From assembly GCA_963082975.1 (NCBI GenBank), contig OY720350.1:48190734-48254733 (forward strand): 64,000 nt of DNA. Direction: 5' to 3'. The DNA comes from Labia minor (lineage: Eukaryota > Arthropoda > Insecta > Dermaptera > Spongiphoridae). Position 1 is the first letter of the stretch; the number at the start of each line of letters is the position of its first letter. Of this stretch, positions 10,700 to 25,300 are shown in pieces. Made by a program: the position numbers and the translations under genes. The notes beneath the pieces were generated by a model. That model was not told the DNA's origin, ran no database searches, and saw nothing but the letters and a program-made list of their open reading frames with translations.

Positions 10700-13600
10700 A
10701 ATAATAATTTTTTTCTGCCGAAAACCTAGGGTCATCCTACGATGACCTTTTATAATTTTTACGGGAAAATTAAAAAATGAAAATTTTAAAAATAAATAAT
10801 AAATTCGTTCATTTTACATCATAAAATTATTTAAAAAAATATATTATTGATATTTCTGATGAATAATTATTTTTTTATGCCGAAAACCTAGGGTCATCCT
10901 ATGATGACCTTTCATAATTTTTTCGGTAAAACTAAAAAATGAAATGTTTTAAAAAAAATAATAAATTCGTTCATTTTACATCATAAAAATATTAAAAAAA
11001 TATATTATTTATATTTCTAGTGAATAATTATTTTTTTATTCCGAAAACCTAGGGTCATCCTACGATGACCTTTCATAATTTTTTCGGTAAAATGAAAAAA
11101 TGAAATGTTTAAAAAAAAATAATAAATTCGTTCATTTTAAATCATAAAAATATTAAAAAAATATATTATTGATATTTCTGATGAATAATTATTTTTTTAT
11201 TGCCGAAAACCTAGGGTCATCCTACGATGACCTTTCATAATTTTTTCGGTAAAATTAAAAAAATGAAATGTTTTAAAAAAAATAATAAATTCGTTTATTT
11301 TACATCATAAAAATATTAAAAAAATATATTATTGATATTTCTGATGAATAATTATTTTTTTATTGCCGAAAACCTAGGGTCATCCTACGATGACCTTTCA
11401 TAATTTTTTCGGTAAAATTAAAAAATGAAATGTTTTAAAAAAAATAATAAATTCGTTCATTTTACATCATAAAAATATTAAAAAAATATATATTTGATAT
11501 TTCTGATGAATAATTATTTTTTTATGCCGAAAACCTAGGGTCATCCTACGATGACCTTTCATAATTCTTTCGGAAAAATTAAAAAATGAAATGTTTTAAA
11601 AAAAATAATAAATTCGTTCATTTTACATCATAAAAATATTAAAAAAATATATTATTGATATTTCTAATGAATAATTATTTTTTTCTGCCGAAAACCTAGG
11701 GTCATCCTACGATGACCTTTTATAATTTTTACGGGAAAATTAAAAAATGAAAATTTTAAAAATAAATAATAAATTCGTTCATTTTACATCATAAAAATAT
11801 TAAAAAAATATATTATTGATATTTCTGATGAATAATTATTTTTTTATGCCGAAAACCTAGGGTCATCCTATGATGACCTTTCTTAATTTTTTCGGTAAAA
11901 CTAAAAAATGAAATGTTTTTTAAAAAAAATAATAAATTCGTTTATTTTACATCATAAAAATAATAAAAAAATATATTATTGATATTTCTAGTGAATAATT
12001 ATTTTTTTATGCCGAAAACCTAGGGTCATCCTACGATGACCTTTCATAATTTTTTCGGTAAAATAAAAAAATGAAATGTTTTAAAAAAAATAATAAATTC
12101 GTTCATTTTACATCATAAAAATATTAAAAAAATATATATTTGATATTTCTGATGAATAATTATTTTTTTATTCCGAAAACCTAGGGTCATCCTACGATGA
12201 CCTTTCATAATTTTTACGGTAAAATTAAAAAATGAAATGTTTTAAAAAAAATAATAAATTCGTTCATTTTACATCATAAAAATATTAAAAAAATATATAT
12301 TTGATATTTCTGATGAATAATTATTTTTTTATGCCGAAAACCTAGGGTCATCCTACGATGACCTTTCATAATTCTTTCGGTAAAATTAAAAAATGAAATG
12401 TTTTAAAAAAAATAATAAATTCGTTCATTTTACATCATAAAAATATTAAAAAAATATATTATTGATATTTCTAATGAATAATTATTTTTTTCTGCCGAAA
12501 ACCTAGGGTCATCCTACGATGACCTTTTATAATTTTTACGGGAAAATTAAAAAATGAAAATTTTAAAAAAAATAATAAATTCGTTCATTTTACATCATAA
12601 AAATATTAAAAAAATATATTATTGATATTTCTATTGAATAATTATTTTTTTATGCCGAAAACCTAGGGTCTACCTACGATGACCTTTCATAATTTTTTCG
12701 GTAAAACTAAAAAATGAAATGTTTTAAAAGAAATAATAAATTCGTTCATTTTACATCATAAAAATATTAAAAAAATATATTATTGATATTTCTGATGAAT
12801 AATTATTTTTTTATGCCGAAAACCTAGGGTCATCCTACGATGACCTTTCATAATTTTTACGGTAAAATTAAAAAATGAAATTTTTAAAAATAAATAATAT
12901 ATTCGTTCATTTTAGATCATAAAAATATTTTAAAAAATATATTATTGATATTTCTGATGAATAATTATTTTTTTATTGCCGAAAACCTAGGGTCATCCTA
13001 CGATGACCTTTCATAATTTTTTCGGTAAAATTAAAAAATGAAATGTTTTAAAAAAAATAATAAATTCGTTCATTTTACATCATAAAAATATTAAAAAAAT
13101 ATATATTTGATATTTCTGATGAATAATTATTTTTTTATGCCGAAAACCTAATGTCATCCTACGATGACCTTTCATAATTCTTTCGGTAAAATTAAAAAAT
13201 GAAATGTTTTAAAAAAAATAATAAATTCGTTCATTTTACATCATAAAAATATTAAAAAAATATATTATTGATATTTCTAATGAATAATAATTTTTTTCTG
13301 CCGAAAACCTAGGGTCATCCTACGATGACCTTTTATAATTTTTACGGGAAAATTAAAAAATGAAAATTTTAAAAATAAATAATAAATTCGTTCATTTTAT
13401 ATCATAAAATTATTTAAAAAAATATATTATTGATATTTCTGATGAATAATTATTTTTTTATGCCGAAAACCTAGGGTCATCCTACGATGACCTTTCATAA
13501 TTTTTTCGGTAAAACTAAAAAATGAAATGTTTTAAAAAAAATAATAAATTCGTTCATTTTACATCATAAAAATATTAAAAAAATATATTATTGATATTTC

Positions 13601-13845
13601 TAGTGAATAATTATTTTTTTATGCCGAAAACCTAGGGTCATCCTACGATGACCTTTCATATTTTTTTCGGTAAAATTAAAAAATGAAATGTTTTAAAAAA
13701 AATAATAAATTCGTTCATTTTACATCATAAAAATATTAAAAAAATATATTATTGATATTTCTAATGAATAATTATTTTTTTCTGCCGAAAACCTAGGGAC
13801 ATCCTACGATGACCTTTTATAATTTTTACGGGAAAATTAAAAAAT
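10700..13845 (+). repeat. Segmental duplication inside array 1 (shift 7908), first copy
   Basis: About 3.1 kb repeated at 18608-21753. Rare variants recur at exactly +7908: CTATGATGACC (10899/18807), TTATTTATATTTC (11003/18911), CTATTGAATAA (12631/20539), TCATATTTTTTT (13657/21565) and GGGACATCC (13796/21704). Few differences were noticed, for example GGGTCTACC at about 12667 against GGGTCATCC in the partner. Upstream, the 8.9-10.7 kb block pairs at +7263, so four extra monomers entered one copy. Confidence 0.85.
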
Positions 13846-13849
13846 GAAA

Positions 13850-16190
13850 ATTTTAAAAATAAATAATAAATTCGTTCATTTTACATCAGAAAATTATTTA
13901 AAAAAATATATTATTGATATTTCTAGTGAATAATTATTTTTTTATGCCGAAAACCTAGGGTCATCTTACGATGACCTTTCATAATTTTTTCGATAAAATG
14001 AAAAAATGAAATGTTTTAAAAAAAATAATAAATTCGTTCATTTTACATCATAAAAATATTAAAAAAATATATTATTGATATTTCTGATGAATAATTATTT
14101 TTTTATGCCGAAAACCTAGGGTCATCCTACGATGACCTTTCATAATTTTTTCGGTAAAATTAAAAAATGAAATGTTTTAAAAAAAATAATAAATTCGTTC
14201 ATTTTACATCATAAAAATATTAAAAAAATATATTATTGATATTTCTGATGAATAATTATTTTTTTATGCCGAAAACCTAGGGTCATCCTACGATTACCTT
14301 TTATAATTTTTACGGGAAAATTAAAAAATGAAAATTTTAAAAATAAATAATAAATTCGTTCATTTTACATCATAAAATTATTTAAAAAAATATATTATTG
14401 ATATTTCTAATGAATAATTATTTTTTTCTGCCGAAAACCTATTGTCATCCTACGATGACCTTTCATAATTTTTTCGGTAAAACTAAAAAGTGAAATGTTT
14501 TAAAAAAAATAATAAATTCGTTCATTTTACATCATAAAAATATTAAAAAAATATATTATTGATATTTCTAGTGAATAATTATTTTTTTATGCCGAAAACC
14601 TAGGGTCATCCTACGATGGCCTTTCATAATTTTTTCGGCAAAATTAAAAAATGAAATGTTTTAAAAAAAATAATAAATTCGTTCATTTTACATAATAAAA
14701 ATATTAAAAAAATATATTATTGATATTTCTAATGAATAATTATTTTTTTCTGCCGAAAACCTAGGGTCATCCTACGATGACCTTTTATAATTTTTACGGG
14801 AAAATTAAAAAATGAAAATTTTAAAAATAAATAATAAATTCGTTCATTTTACATCATAAAATTATTTAAAAAAATATATTATTGATATTTCTGATGAATA
14901 TTTATTTTTTTATGACGAAAACCTAGGGTCATCCTACGATGACCTTTCATAATTTTTTCGGTAAAACTAAAAAATGAAATGTTTTAAAAAAAATAATAAA
15001 TTCGTTCATTTTACATCATAAAAATATTAAAAAAATATATTATTGATATTTCTAGTGAATAATTATTTTTTTATGCCGAAAACCTAGGGTCATCCTACGA
15101 TGACCTTTCAAATTTTTTCGGTAAAATGAAAAAATGAAATGTTTTAAAAAAAATAATAAATTCGTTCATTTTACATCATAAAAATATTAAAAAAATATAT
15201 TATTGATATTTCTGATGAATAATTATTTTTTTATGCCGAAAACCTAGGGTCATCCTACGATGACCTTTCATAATTTTTTCGGTAAAATTAAAAAATGAAA
15301 TGTTTTAAAAAAAATAATAAATTCGTTCATTTTACATCATAAAAATATTAAAAAAATATATTATTGATATTTCTAGTGAATAATTATTTTTTTATGCCGA
15401 AAACCTAGGGTCATCTTACGATGACCTTTCATAATTTTTTCGATAAAATGAAAAAATGAAATGTTTTAAAAAAAATAATAAATTCGTTCATTTTACATCA
15501 TAAAAATATTAAAAAAATATATTATTGATATTTCTGATGAATAATTATTTTTTTCTGCCGAAAACCTAGGGTCATCCTACGATGACCTTTTATAATTTTT
15601 ACGGGAAAATTAAAAAATGAAAATTTTAAAAATAAATAATAAATTCGTTCATTTTACATCATAAAATTATTTAAAAAAATATATTATTGATATTTCTAAT
15701 GAATAATTATTTTTTTCTGCCGAAAACCTAGGGTCATCCTACGATGACCTTTCATAATTTTTTCGGTAAAACTAAAAAGTGAAATGTTTTAAAAAAAATA
15801 ATAAATTCGTTCATTTTACATCATAAAAATATTAAAAAAATATATTATTGATATTTCTAGTGAATAATTATTTTTTATGCCGAAAACCTAGGGTCATCCT
15901 ACGATGACCTTTCATAATTTTTTCGGTAAAATTAAAAAATGAAATGTTTTAAAAAAAATAATAAATTCGTTCATTTTACATCATAAAAATATTAAAAAAA
16001 TATATTATTGATATTTCTAGTGAATAATTATTTTTTTATTCTGAAAACCTAGGGTCATCTTACGATGACCTTTCATAATTTTTTCGATAAAATGAAAAAA
16101 TGAAATGTTTTAAAAAAAATAATAAATTCGTTCATTTTACATCATAAAAATATTAAAAAAATATATTATTGATATTTCTGATGAATAATT
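13850..16190 (+). repeat. Duplicated block in array 1 (shift 10001), first copy
   Basis: Pairs with about 23851-26191. Diagnostic variants at exactly +10001: GGGTCATCTTACG (13961/23962), CTATTGTCATCC (14441/24442), TTTCAAATTTTTT (15109/25110) and ATTCTGAAAACC (16041/26042). Confidence 0.82.
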
Positions 16191-18607
16191 ATTTTTTTAT
16201 GCCGAAAACCTAGGGTCATCCTACGATGACCTTTCATAATTTTTACGGTAAAATTAAAAAATGAAATTTTTAAAAATAAATAATATATTCGTTCATTTTA
16301 GATCATAAAAATATTTTAAAAAATATATTATTGATATTTCTGATGAATAATTATTTTTTTATTGCCGAAAACCTAGGGTCATCCTACGATGACCTTTCAT
16401 AATTCTTTCGGTAAAATTAAAAAATGAAATGTTTTAAAAAAAATAATAAATTCGTTCATTTTACATCATAAAAATATTAAAAAAATATATTATTGATATT
16501 TCTAATGAATAATTATTTTTTTCTGCCGAAAACCTAGGGTCATCCTACGATGACCTTTTATAATTTTTACGGGAAAATTAAAAAATGAAAATTTTAAAAA
16601 TAAATAATAAATTCGTTCATTTTACATCATAAAAATATTAAAAAAATATATTATTGATATTTCTGATGAATAATTATTTTTTTATGCCGAAAACCTAGGG
16701 TCATCCTATGATGACCTTTCATAATTTTTTCGGTAAAACTAAAAAATGAAATGTTTTTTAAAAAAAATAATAAATTCGTTCATTTTACATCATAAAAATA
16801 TTAAAAAAATATATTATTGATATTTCTGATGAATAATTATTTTTTTATGCCGAAAACCTAGGGTCATCCTACGATGACCTTTCATAATTTTTACGGTAAA
16901 ATTAAAAAATGAAATTTTTAAAAATAAATAATATATTCGTTCATTTTAGATCATAAAAATATTTTAAAAAATATATTATTGATATTTCTGATGAATAATT
17001 ATTTTTTTATTGCCGAAAACCTAGGGTCATCCTACGATGACCTTTCATAATTTTTTCGGTAAAATTAAAAAATGAAATGTTTTAAAAAAAATAATAAATT
17101 CGTTCATTTTACATCATAAAAATATTAAAAAAATATATATTTGATATTTCTGATGAATAATTATTTTTTTATGCCGAAAACCTAATGTCATCCTACGATG
17201 ACCTTTCATAATTCTTTCGGTAAAATTAAAAAATGAAATGTTTTAAAAAAAATAATAAATTCGTTCATTTTACATCATAAAAATATTAAAAAAATATATT
17301 ATTGATATTTCTAATGAATAATAATTTTTTTCTGCCGAAAACCTAGGGTCATCCTACGATGACCTTTTATAATTTTTACGGGAAAATTAAAAAATGAAAA
17401 TTTTAAAAATAAATAATAAATTCGTTCATTTTATATCATAAAATTATTTAAAAAAATATATTATTGATATTTCTGATGAATAATTATTTTTTTATGCCGA
17501 AAACCTAGGGTCATCCTACGATGACCTTTCATAATTTTTTCGGTAAAACTAAAAAATGAAATGTTTTAAAAAAAATAATAAATTCGTTCATTTTACATCA
17601 TAAAAATATTAAAAAAATATATTATTGATATTTCTAGTGAATAATTATTTTTTTATGCCGAAAACCTATGGTCATCCTACGATGACCTTTCATAATTTTT
17701 TCGGTAAAATGAAAAAATGAAATGTTTTAAAAAAAATAATAAATTCGTTCATTTTACATCATAAAAATATTAAAAAAATATATTATTGATATTTCTGATG
17801 AATAATTATTTTTTTATGCCGAAAACCTAGGGTCATCCTACGATGACCTTTCATAATTTTTTCGGTAAAATTAAAAAAATGAAATGTTTTAAAAAAAATA
17901 ATAAATTCGTTTATTTTACATCATAAAAATATTAAAAAAATATATTATTGATATTTCTAATGAATAATAATTTTTTTCTGCCGAAAACCTAGGGTCATCC
18001 TACGATGACCTTTTATAATTTTTACGGGAAAATTAAAAAATGAAAATTTTAAAAATAAATAATAAATTCGTTCATTTTATATCATAAAATTATTTAAAAA
18101 AATATATTATTGATATTTCTGATGAATAATTATTTTTTTATGCCGAAAACCTAGGGTCATCCTACGATGACCTTTCATAATTTTTTCGGTAAAACTAAAA
18201 AATGAAATGTTTTAAAAAAAATAATAAATTCGTTCATTTTACATCATAAAAATATTAAAAAAATATATTATTGATATTTCTAGTGAATAATTATTTTTTT
18301 ATGCCGAAAACCTATGGTCATCCTACGATGACCTTTCATAATTTTTTCGGTAAAATGAAAAAATGAAATGTTTTAAAAAAAATAATAAATTCGTTCATTT
18401 TACATCATAAAAATATTAAAAAAATATATTATTGATATTTCTGATGAATAATTATTTTTTTATGCCGAAAACCTAGGGTCATCCTACGATGACCTTTCAT
18501 AATTTTTTCGGTAAAATTAAAAAATGAAATGTTTTAAAAAAAATAATAAATTCGTTCATTTTACATCATAAAAATATTAAAAAAATATATTATTGATATT
18601 TCTAATG

Positions 18608-21600
18608 AATAATTATTTTTTTCTGCCGAAAACCTAGGGTCATCCTACGATGACCTTTTATAATTTTTACGGGAAAATTAAAAAATGAAAATTTTAAAAA
18701 TAAATAATAAATTCGTTCATTTTACATCATAAAATTATTTAAAAAAATATATTATTGATATTTCTGATGAATAATTATTTTTTTATGCCGAAAACCTAGG
18801 GTCATCCTATGATGACCTTTCATAATTTTTTCGGTAAAACTAAAAAATGAAATGTTTTAAAAAAAATAATAAATTCGTTCATTTTACATCATAAAAATAT
18901 TAAAAAAATATATTATTTATATTTCTAGTGAATAATTATTTTTTTATTCCGAAAACCTAGGGTCATCCTACGATGACCTTTCATAATTTTTTCGGTAAAA
19001 TGAAAAAATGAAATGTTTAAAAAAAAATAATAAATTCGTTCATTTTAAATCATAAAAATATTAAAAAAATATATTATTGATATTTCTGATGAATAATTAT
19101 TTTTTTATTGCCGAAAACCTAGGGTCATCCTACGATGACCATTCATAATTTTTTCGGTAAAATTAAAAAAATGAAATGTTTTAAAAAAAATAATAAATTC
19201 GTTTATTTTACATCATAAAAATATTAAAAAAATATATTATTGATATTTCTGATGAATAATTATTTTTTTATTGCCGAAAACCTAGGGTCATCCTACGATG
19301 ACCTTTCATAATTTTTTCGGTAAAATTAAAAAATGAAATGTTTTAAAAAAAATAATAAATTCGTTCATTTTACATCATAAAAATATTAAAAAAATATATA
19401 TTTGATATTTCTGATGAATAATTATTTTTTTATGCCGAAAACCTAGGGTCATCCTACGATGACCTTTCATAATTCTTTCGGAAAAATTAAAAAATGAAAT
19501 GTTTTAAAAAAAATAATAAATTCGTTCATTTTACATCATAAAAATATTAAAAAAATATATTATTGATATTTCTAATGAATAATTATTTTTTTCTGCCGAA
19601 AACCTAGGGTCATCCTACGATGACCTTTTATAATTTTTACGGGAAAATTAAAAAATGAAAATTTTAAAAATAAATAATAAATTCGTTCATTTTACATCAT
19701 AAAAATATTAAAAAAATATATTATTGATATTTCTGATGAATAATTATTTTTTTATGCCGAAAACCTAGGGTCATCCTATGATGACCTTTCTTAATTTTTT
19801 CGGTAAAACTAAAAAATGAAATGTTTTTTAAAAAAAATAATAAATTCGTTTATTTTACATCATAAAAATAATAAAAAAATATATTATTGATATTTCTAGT
19901 GAATAATTATTTTTTTATGCCGAAAACCTAGGGTCATCCTACGATGACCTTTCATAATTTTTTCGGTAAAATAAAAAAATGAAATGTTTTAAAAAAAATA
20001 ATAAATTCGTTCATTTTACATCATAAAAATATTAAAAAAATATATATTTGATATTTCTGATGAATAATTATTTTTTTATTCCGAAAACCTAGGGTCATCC
20101 TACGATGACCTTTCATAATTTTTACGGTAAAATTAAAAAATGAAATGTTTTAAAAAAAATAATAAATTCGTTCATTTTACATCATAAAAATATTAAAAAA
20201 ATATATATTTGATATTTCTGATGAATAATTATTTTTTTATGCCGAAAACCTAGGGTCATCCTACGATGACCTTTCATAATTCTTTCGGTAAAATTAAAAA
20301 ATGAAATGTTTTAAAAAAAATAATAAATTCGTTCATTTTACATCATAAAAATATTAAAAAAATATATTATTGATATTTCTAATGAATAATTATTTTTTTC
20401 TGCCGAAAACCTAGGGTCATCCTACGATGACCTTTTATAATTTTTACGGGAAAATTAAAAAATGAAAATTTTAAAAAAAATAATAAATTCGTTCATTTTA
20501 CATCATAAAAATATTAAAAAAATATATTATTGATATTTCTATTGAATAATTATTTTTTTATGCCGAAAACCTAGGGTCATCCTACGATGACCTTTCATAA
20601 TTTTTTCGGTAAAACTAAAAAATGAAATGTTTTAAAAGAAATAATAAATTCGTTCATTTTACATCATAAAAATATTAAAAAAATATATTATTGATATTTC
20701 TGATGAATAATTATTTTTTTATGCCGAAAACCTAGGGTCATCCTACGATGACCTTTCATAATTTTTACGGTAAAATTAAAAAATGAAATTTTTAAAAATA
20801 AATAATATATTCGTTCATTTTAGATCATAAAAATATTTTAAAAAATATATTATTGATATTTCTGATGAATAATTATTTTTTTATTGCCGAAAACCTAGGG
20901 TCATCCTACGATGACCTTTCATAATTTTTTCGGTAAAATTAAAAAATGAAATGTTTTAAAAAAAATAATAAATTCGTTCATTTTACATCATAAAAATATT
21001 AAAAAAATATATATTTGATATTTCTGATGAATAATTATTTTTTTATGCCGAAAACCTAATGTCATCCTACGATGACCTTTCATAATTCTTTCGGTAAAAT
21101 TAAAAAATGAAATGTTTTAAAAAAAATAATAAATTCGTTCATTTTACATCATAAAAATATTAAAAAAATATATTATTGATATTTCTAATGAATAATAATT
21201 TTTTTCTGCCGAAAACCTAGGGTCATCCTACGATGACCTTTTATAATTTTTACGGGAAAATTAAAAAATGAAAATTTTAAAAATAAATAATAAATTCGTT
21301 CATTTTATATCATAAAATTATTTAAAAAAATATATTATTGATATTTCTGATGAATAATTATTTTTTTATGCCGAAAACCTAGGGTCATCCTACGATGACC
21401 TTTCATAATTTTTTCGGTAAAACTAAAAAATGAAATGTTTTAAAAAAAATAATAAATTCGTTCATTTTACATCATAAAAATATTAAAAAAATATATTATT
21501 GATATTTCTAGTGAATAATTATTTTTTTATGCCGAAAACCTAGGGTCATCCTACGATGACCTTTCATATTTTTTTCGGTAAAATTAAAAAATGAAATGTT

Positions 21601-21753
21601 TTAAAAAAAATAATAAATTCGTTCATTTTACATCATAAAAATATTAAAAAAATATATTATTGATATTTCTAATGAATAATTATTTTTTTCTGCCGAAAAC
21701 CTAGGGACATCCTACGATGACCTTTTATAATTTTTACGGGAAAATTAAAAAAT
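18608..21753 (+). repeat. Segmental duplication inside array 1 (shift 7908), second copy
   Basis: Partner of 10700-13845. The match ends near 21753, where the tail changes from type B to type A and a different block begins. Confidence 0.85.
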
Positions 21754-21949
21754 GAAATGTTTTAAAAAAAATAATAAATTCGTTCATTTTACATAATAAA
21801 AATATTAAAAAAATATATTATTGATATTTCTAATGAATAATTATTTTTTCTGCCGAAAACCTAGGGTCATCCTACGATGACCTTTTATAATTTTTACGGG
21901 AAAATTAAAAAATGAAAATTTTAAAAATAAATAATAAATTCGTTCATTT

Positions 21950-24900
21950 TACATCTTAAAATTATTTAAAAAAATATATTATTGATATTTCTGATGAATA
22001 ATTATTTTTTTATGACGAAAACCTAGGGTCATCCTACGATGACCTTTCATAATTTTTTCGGTAAAACTAAAAAATGAAATGATTTAAAAAAAATAATAAA
22101 TTCGTTCACTTTACATCATAAAAATATTAAAAAAATATATTATTGATATTTCTAGTGAATAATTATTTTTTTATGCCGAAAACCTAGGGTCATCCTACGA
22201 TGACCTTTTATAATTTTTACGGGAAAATTAAAAAATGAAAATTTTAAAAAAAATAATAAATTCGTTCATTTTACATCATAAAAATATTAAAAAAATATAT
22301 TATTGATATTTCTGATGAATAATTATTTTTTTCTGCCGAAAACCTAGGGTCATCCTACGATGACCTTTCAAAATTTTTTCGGTAAAATTAAAAAATGAAA
22401 TGTTTTAAAAAAAATAATAAATTCGTTCATTTTACATCATAAAAATATTAAAAAAATATATTATTGATATTTCTAGTGAATAATTATTTTTTTATGCCGA
22501 AAACCTAGGGTCATCTTACGATGACCTTTCATAATTTTTTCGATAAAATGAAAAAATGAAATGTTTTAAAAAAAATAATAAATTCGTTCATTTTACATCA
22601 TAAAAATATTAAAAAAATATATTATTGATATTTCTGATGAATAATTATTTTTTTATGCCGAAAACCTAGGGTCATCCTACGATGACCTTTCATAATTTTT
22701 TCGGTAAAATTAAAAAATGAAATGTTTTAAAAAAAATAATAAATTCGTTCATTTTACATCATAAAAATATTAAAAAAATATATTATTGATATTTCTGATG
22801 AATAATTATTTTTTTATGCCGAAAACCTAGGGTCATCCTACGATTACCTTTTATAATTTTTACGGGAAAATTAAAAAATGAAAATTTTAAAAATAAATAA
22901 TAAATTCGTTCATTTTACATCATAAAATTATTTAAAAAAATATATTATTGATATTTCTAATGAATAATTATTTTTTTCTGCCGAAAACCTATTGTCATCC
23001 TACGATGACCTTTCATAATTTTTTCGGTAAAACTAAAAAGTGAAATGTTTTAAAAAAAATAATAAATTCGTTCATTTTACATCATAAAAATATTAAAAAA
23101 ATATATTATTGATATTTCTAGTGAATAATTATTTTTTTATGCCGAAAACCTAGGGTCATCCTACGATGGCCTTTCATAATTTTTTCGGCAAAATTAAAAA
23201 ATGAAATGTTTTAAAAAAAATAATAAATTCGTTCATTTTACATAATAAAAATATTAAAAAAATATATTATTGATATTTCTAATGAATAATTATTTTTTTC
23301 TGCCGAAAACCTAGGGTCATCCTACGATGACCTTTTATAATTTTTACGGGAAAATTAAAAAATGAAAATTTTAAAAATAAATAATAAATTCGTTCATTTT
23401 ACATCATAAAATTATTTAAAAAAATATATTATTGATATTTCTGATGAATATTTATTTTTTTATGACGAAAACCTAGGGTCATCCTACGATGACCTTTCAT
23501 AATTTTTTCGGTAAAACTAAAAAATGAAATGTTTTAAAAAAAATAATAAATTCGTTCACTTTACATCATAAAAATATTAAAAAAATATATTATTGATATT
23601 TCTAGTGAATAATTATTTTTTTATGCCGAAAACCTAGGGTCATCCTACGATGACCTTTCATAATTTTTTCGGTAAAATGAAAAAATGAAATGTTTTAAAA
23701 AAAATAATAAATTCGTTCATTTTACATCATAAAAATATTAAAAAAATATATTATTGATATTTCTGATGAATAATTATTTTTTTCTGCCGAAAACCTAGGG
23801 TCATCCTACGATGACCTTTCAAAATTTTTTCGGTAAAATTAAAAAATGAAATGTTTTAAAAAAAATAATAAATTCGTTCATTTTACATCATAAAAATATT
23901 AAAAAAATATATTATTGATATTTCTAGTGAATAATTATTTTTTTATGCCGAAAACCTAGGGTCATCTTACGATGACCTTTCATAATTTTTTCGATAAAAT
24001 GAAAAAATGAAATGTTTTAAAAAAAATAATAAATTCGTTCATTTTACATCATAAAAATATTAAAAAAATATATTATTGATATTTCTGATGAATAATTATT
24101 TTTTTATGCCGAAAACCTAGGGTCATCCTACGATGACCTTTCATAATTTTTTCGGTAAAATTAAAAAATGAAATGTTTTAAAAAAAATAATAAATTCGTT
24201 CATTTTACATCATAAAAATATTAAAAAAATATATTATTGATATTTCTGATGAATAATTATTTTTTTATGCCGAAAACCTAGGGTCATCCTACGATTACCT
24301 TTTATAATTTTTACGGGAAAATTAAAAAATGAAAATTTTAAAAATAAATAATAAATTCGTTCATTTTACATCATAAAATTATTTAAAAAAATATATTATT
24401 GATATTTCTAATGAATAATTATTTTTTTCTGCCGAAAACCTATTGTCATCCTACGATGACCTTTCATAATTTTTTCGGTAAAACTAAAAAGTGAAATGTT
24501 TTAAAAAAAATAATAAATTCGTTCATTTTACATCATAAAAATATTAAAAAAATATATTATTGATATTTCTAGTGAATAATTATTTTTTTATGCCGAAAAC
24601 CTAGGGTCATCCTACGATGGCCTTTCATAATTTTTTCGGCAAAATTAAAAAATGAAATGTTTTAAAAAAAATAATAAATTCGTTCATTTTACATAATAAA
24701 AATATTAAAAAAATATATTATTGATATTTCTAATGAATAATTATTTTTTTCTGCCGAAAACCTAGGGTCATCCTACGATGACCTTTTATAATTTTTACGG
24801 GAAAATTAAAAAATGAAAATTTTAAAAATAAATAATAAATTCGTTCATTTTACATCATAAAATTATTTAAAAAAATATATTATTGATATTTCTGATGAAT

Positions 24901-25300
24901 ATTTATTTTTTTATGACGAAAACCTAGGGTCATCCTACGATGACCTTTCATAATTTTTTCGGTAAAACTAAAAAATGAAATGTTTTAAAAAAAATAATAA
25001 ATTCGTTCATTTTACATCATAAAAATATTAAAAAAATATATTATTGATATTTCTAGTGAATAATTATTTTTTTATGCCGAAAACCTAGGGTCATCCTACG
25101 ATGACCTTTCAAATTTTTTCGGTAAAATGAAAAAATGAAATGTTTTAAAAAAAATAATAAATTCGTTCATTTTACATCATAAAAATATTAAAAAAATATA
25201 TTATTGATATTTCTGATGAATAATTATTTTTTTATGCCGAAAACCTAGGGTCATCCTACGATGACCTTTCATAATTTTTTCGGTAAAATTAAAAAATGAA
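21950..25300 (+). repeat. Nine-monomer higher-order repeat, 1450/1451 bp
   Basis: Rare variants recur at 1450-1451 bp: TATGACGAAAACC (22013, 23463, 24914), TTTCAAAATTTTTT (22367, 23818), GGGTCATCTTACG (22511, 23962) and CTATTGTCATCC (22991, 24442). That is nine monomers, about 2.3 copies. Between copies the monomers match far better than neighbouring monomers do, the usual sign of a higher-order repeat. Confidence 0.82.
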
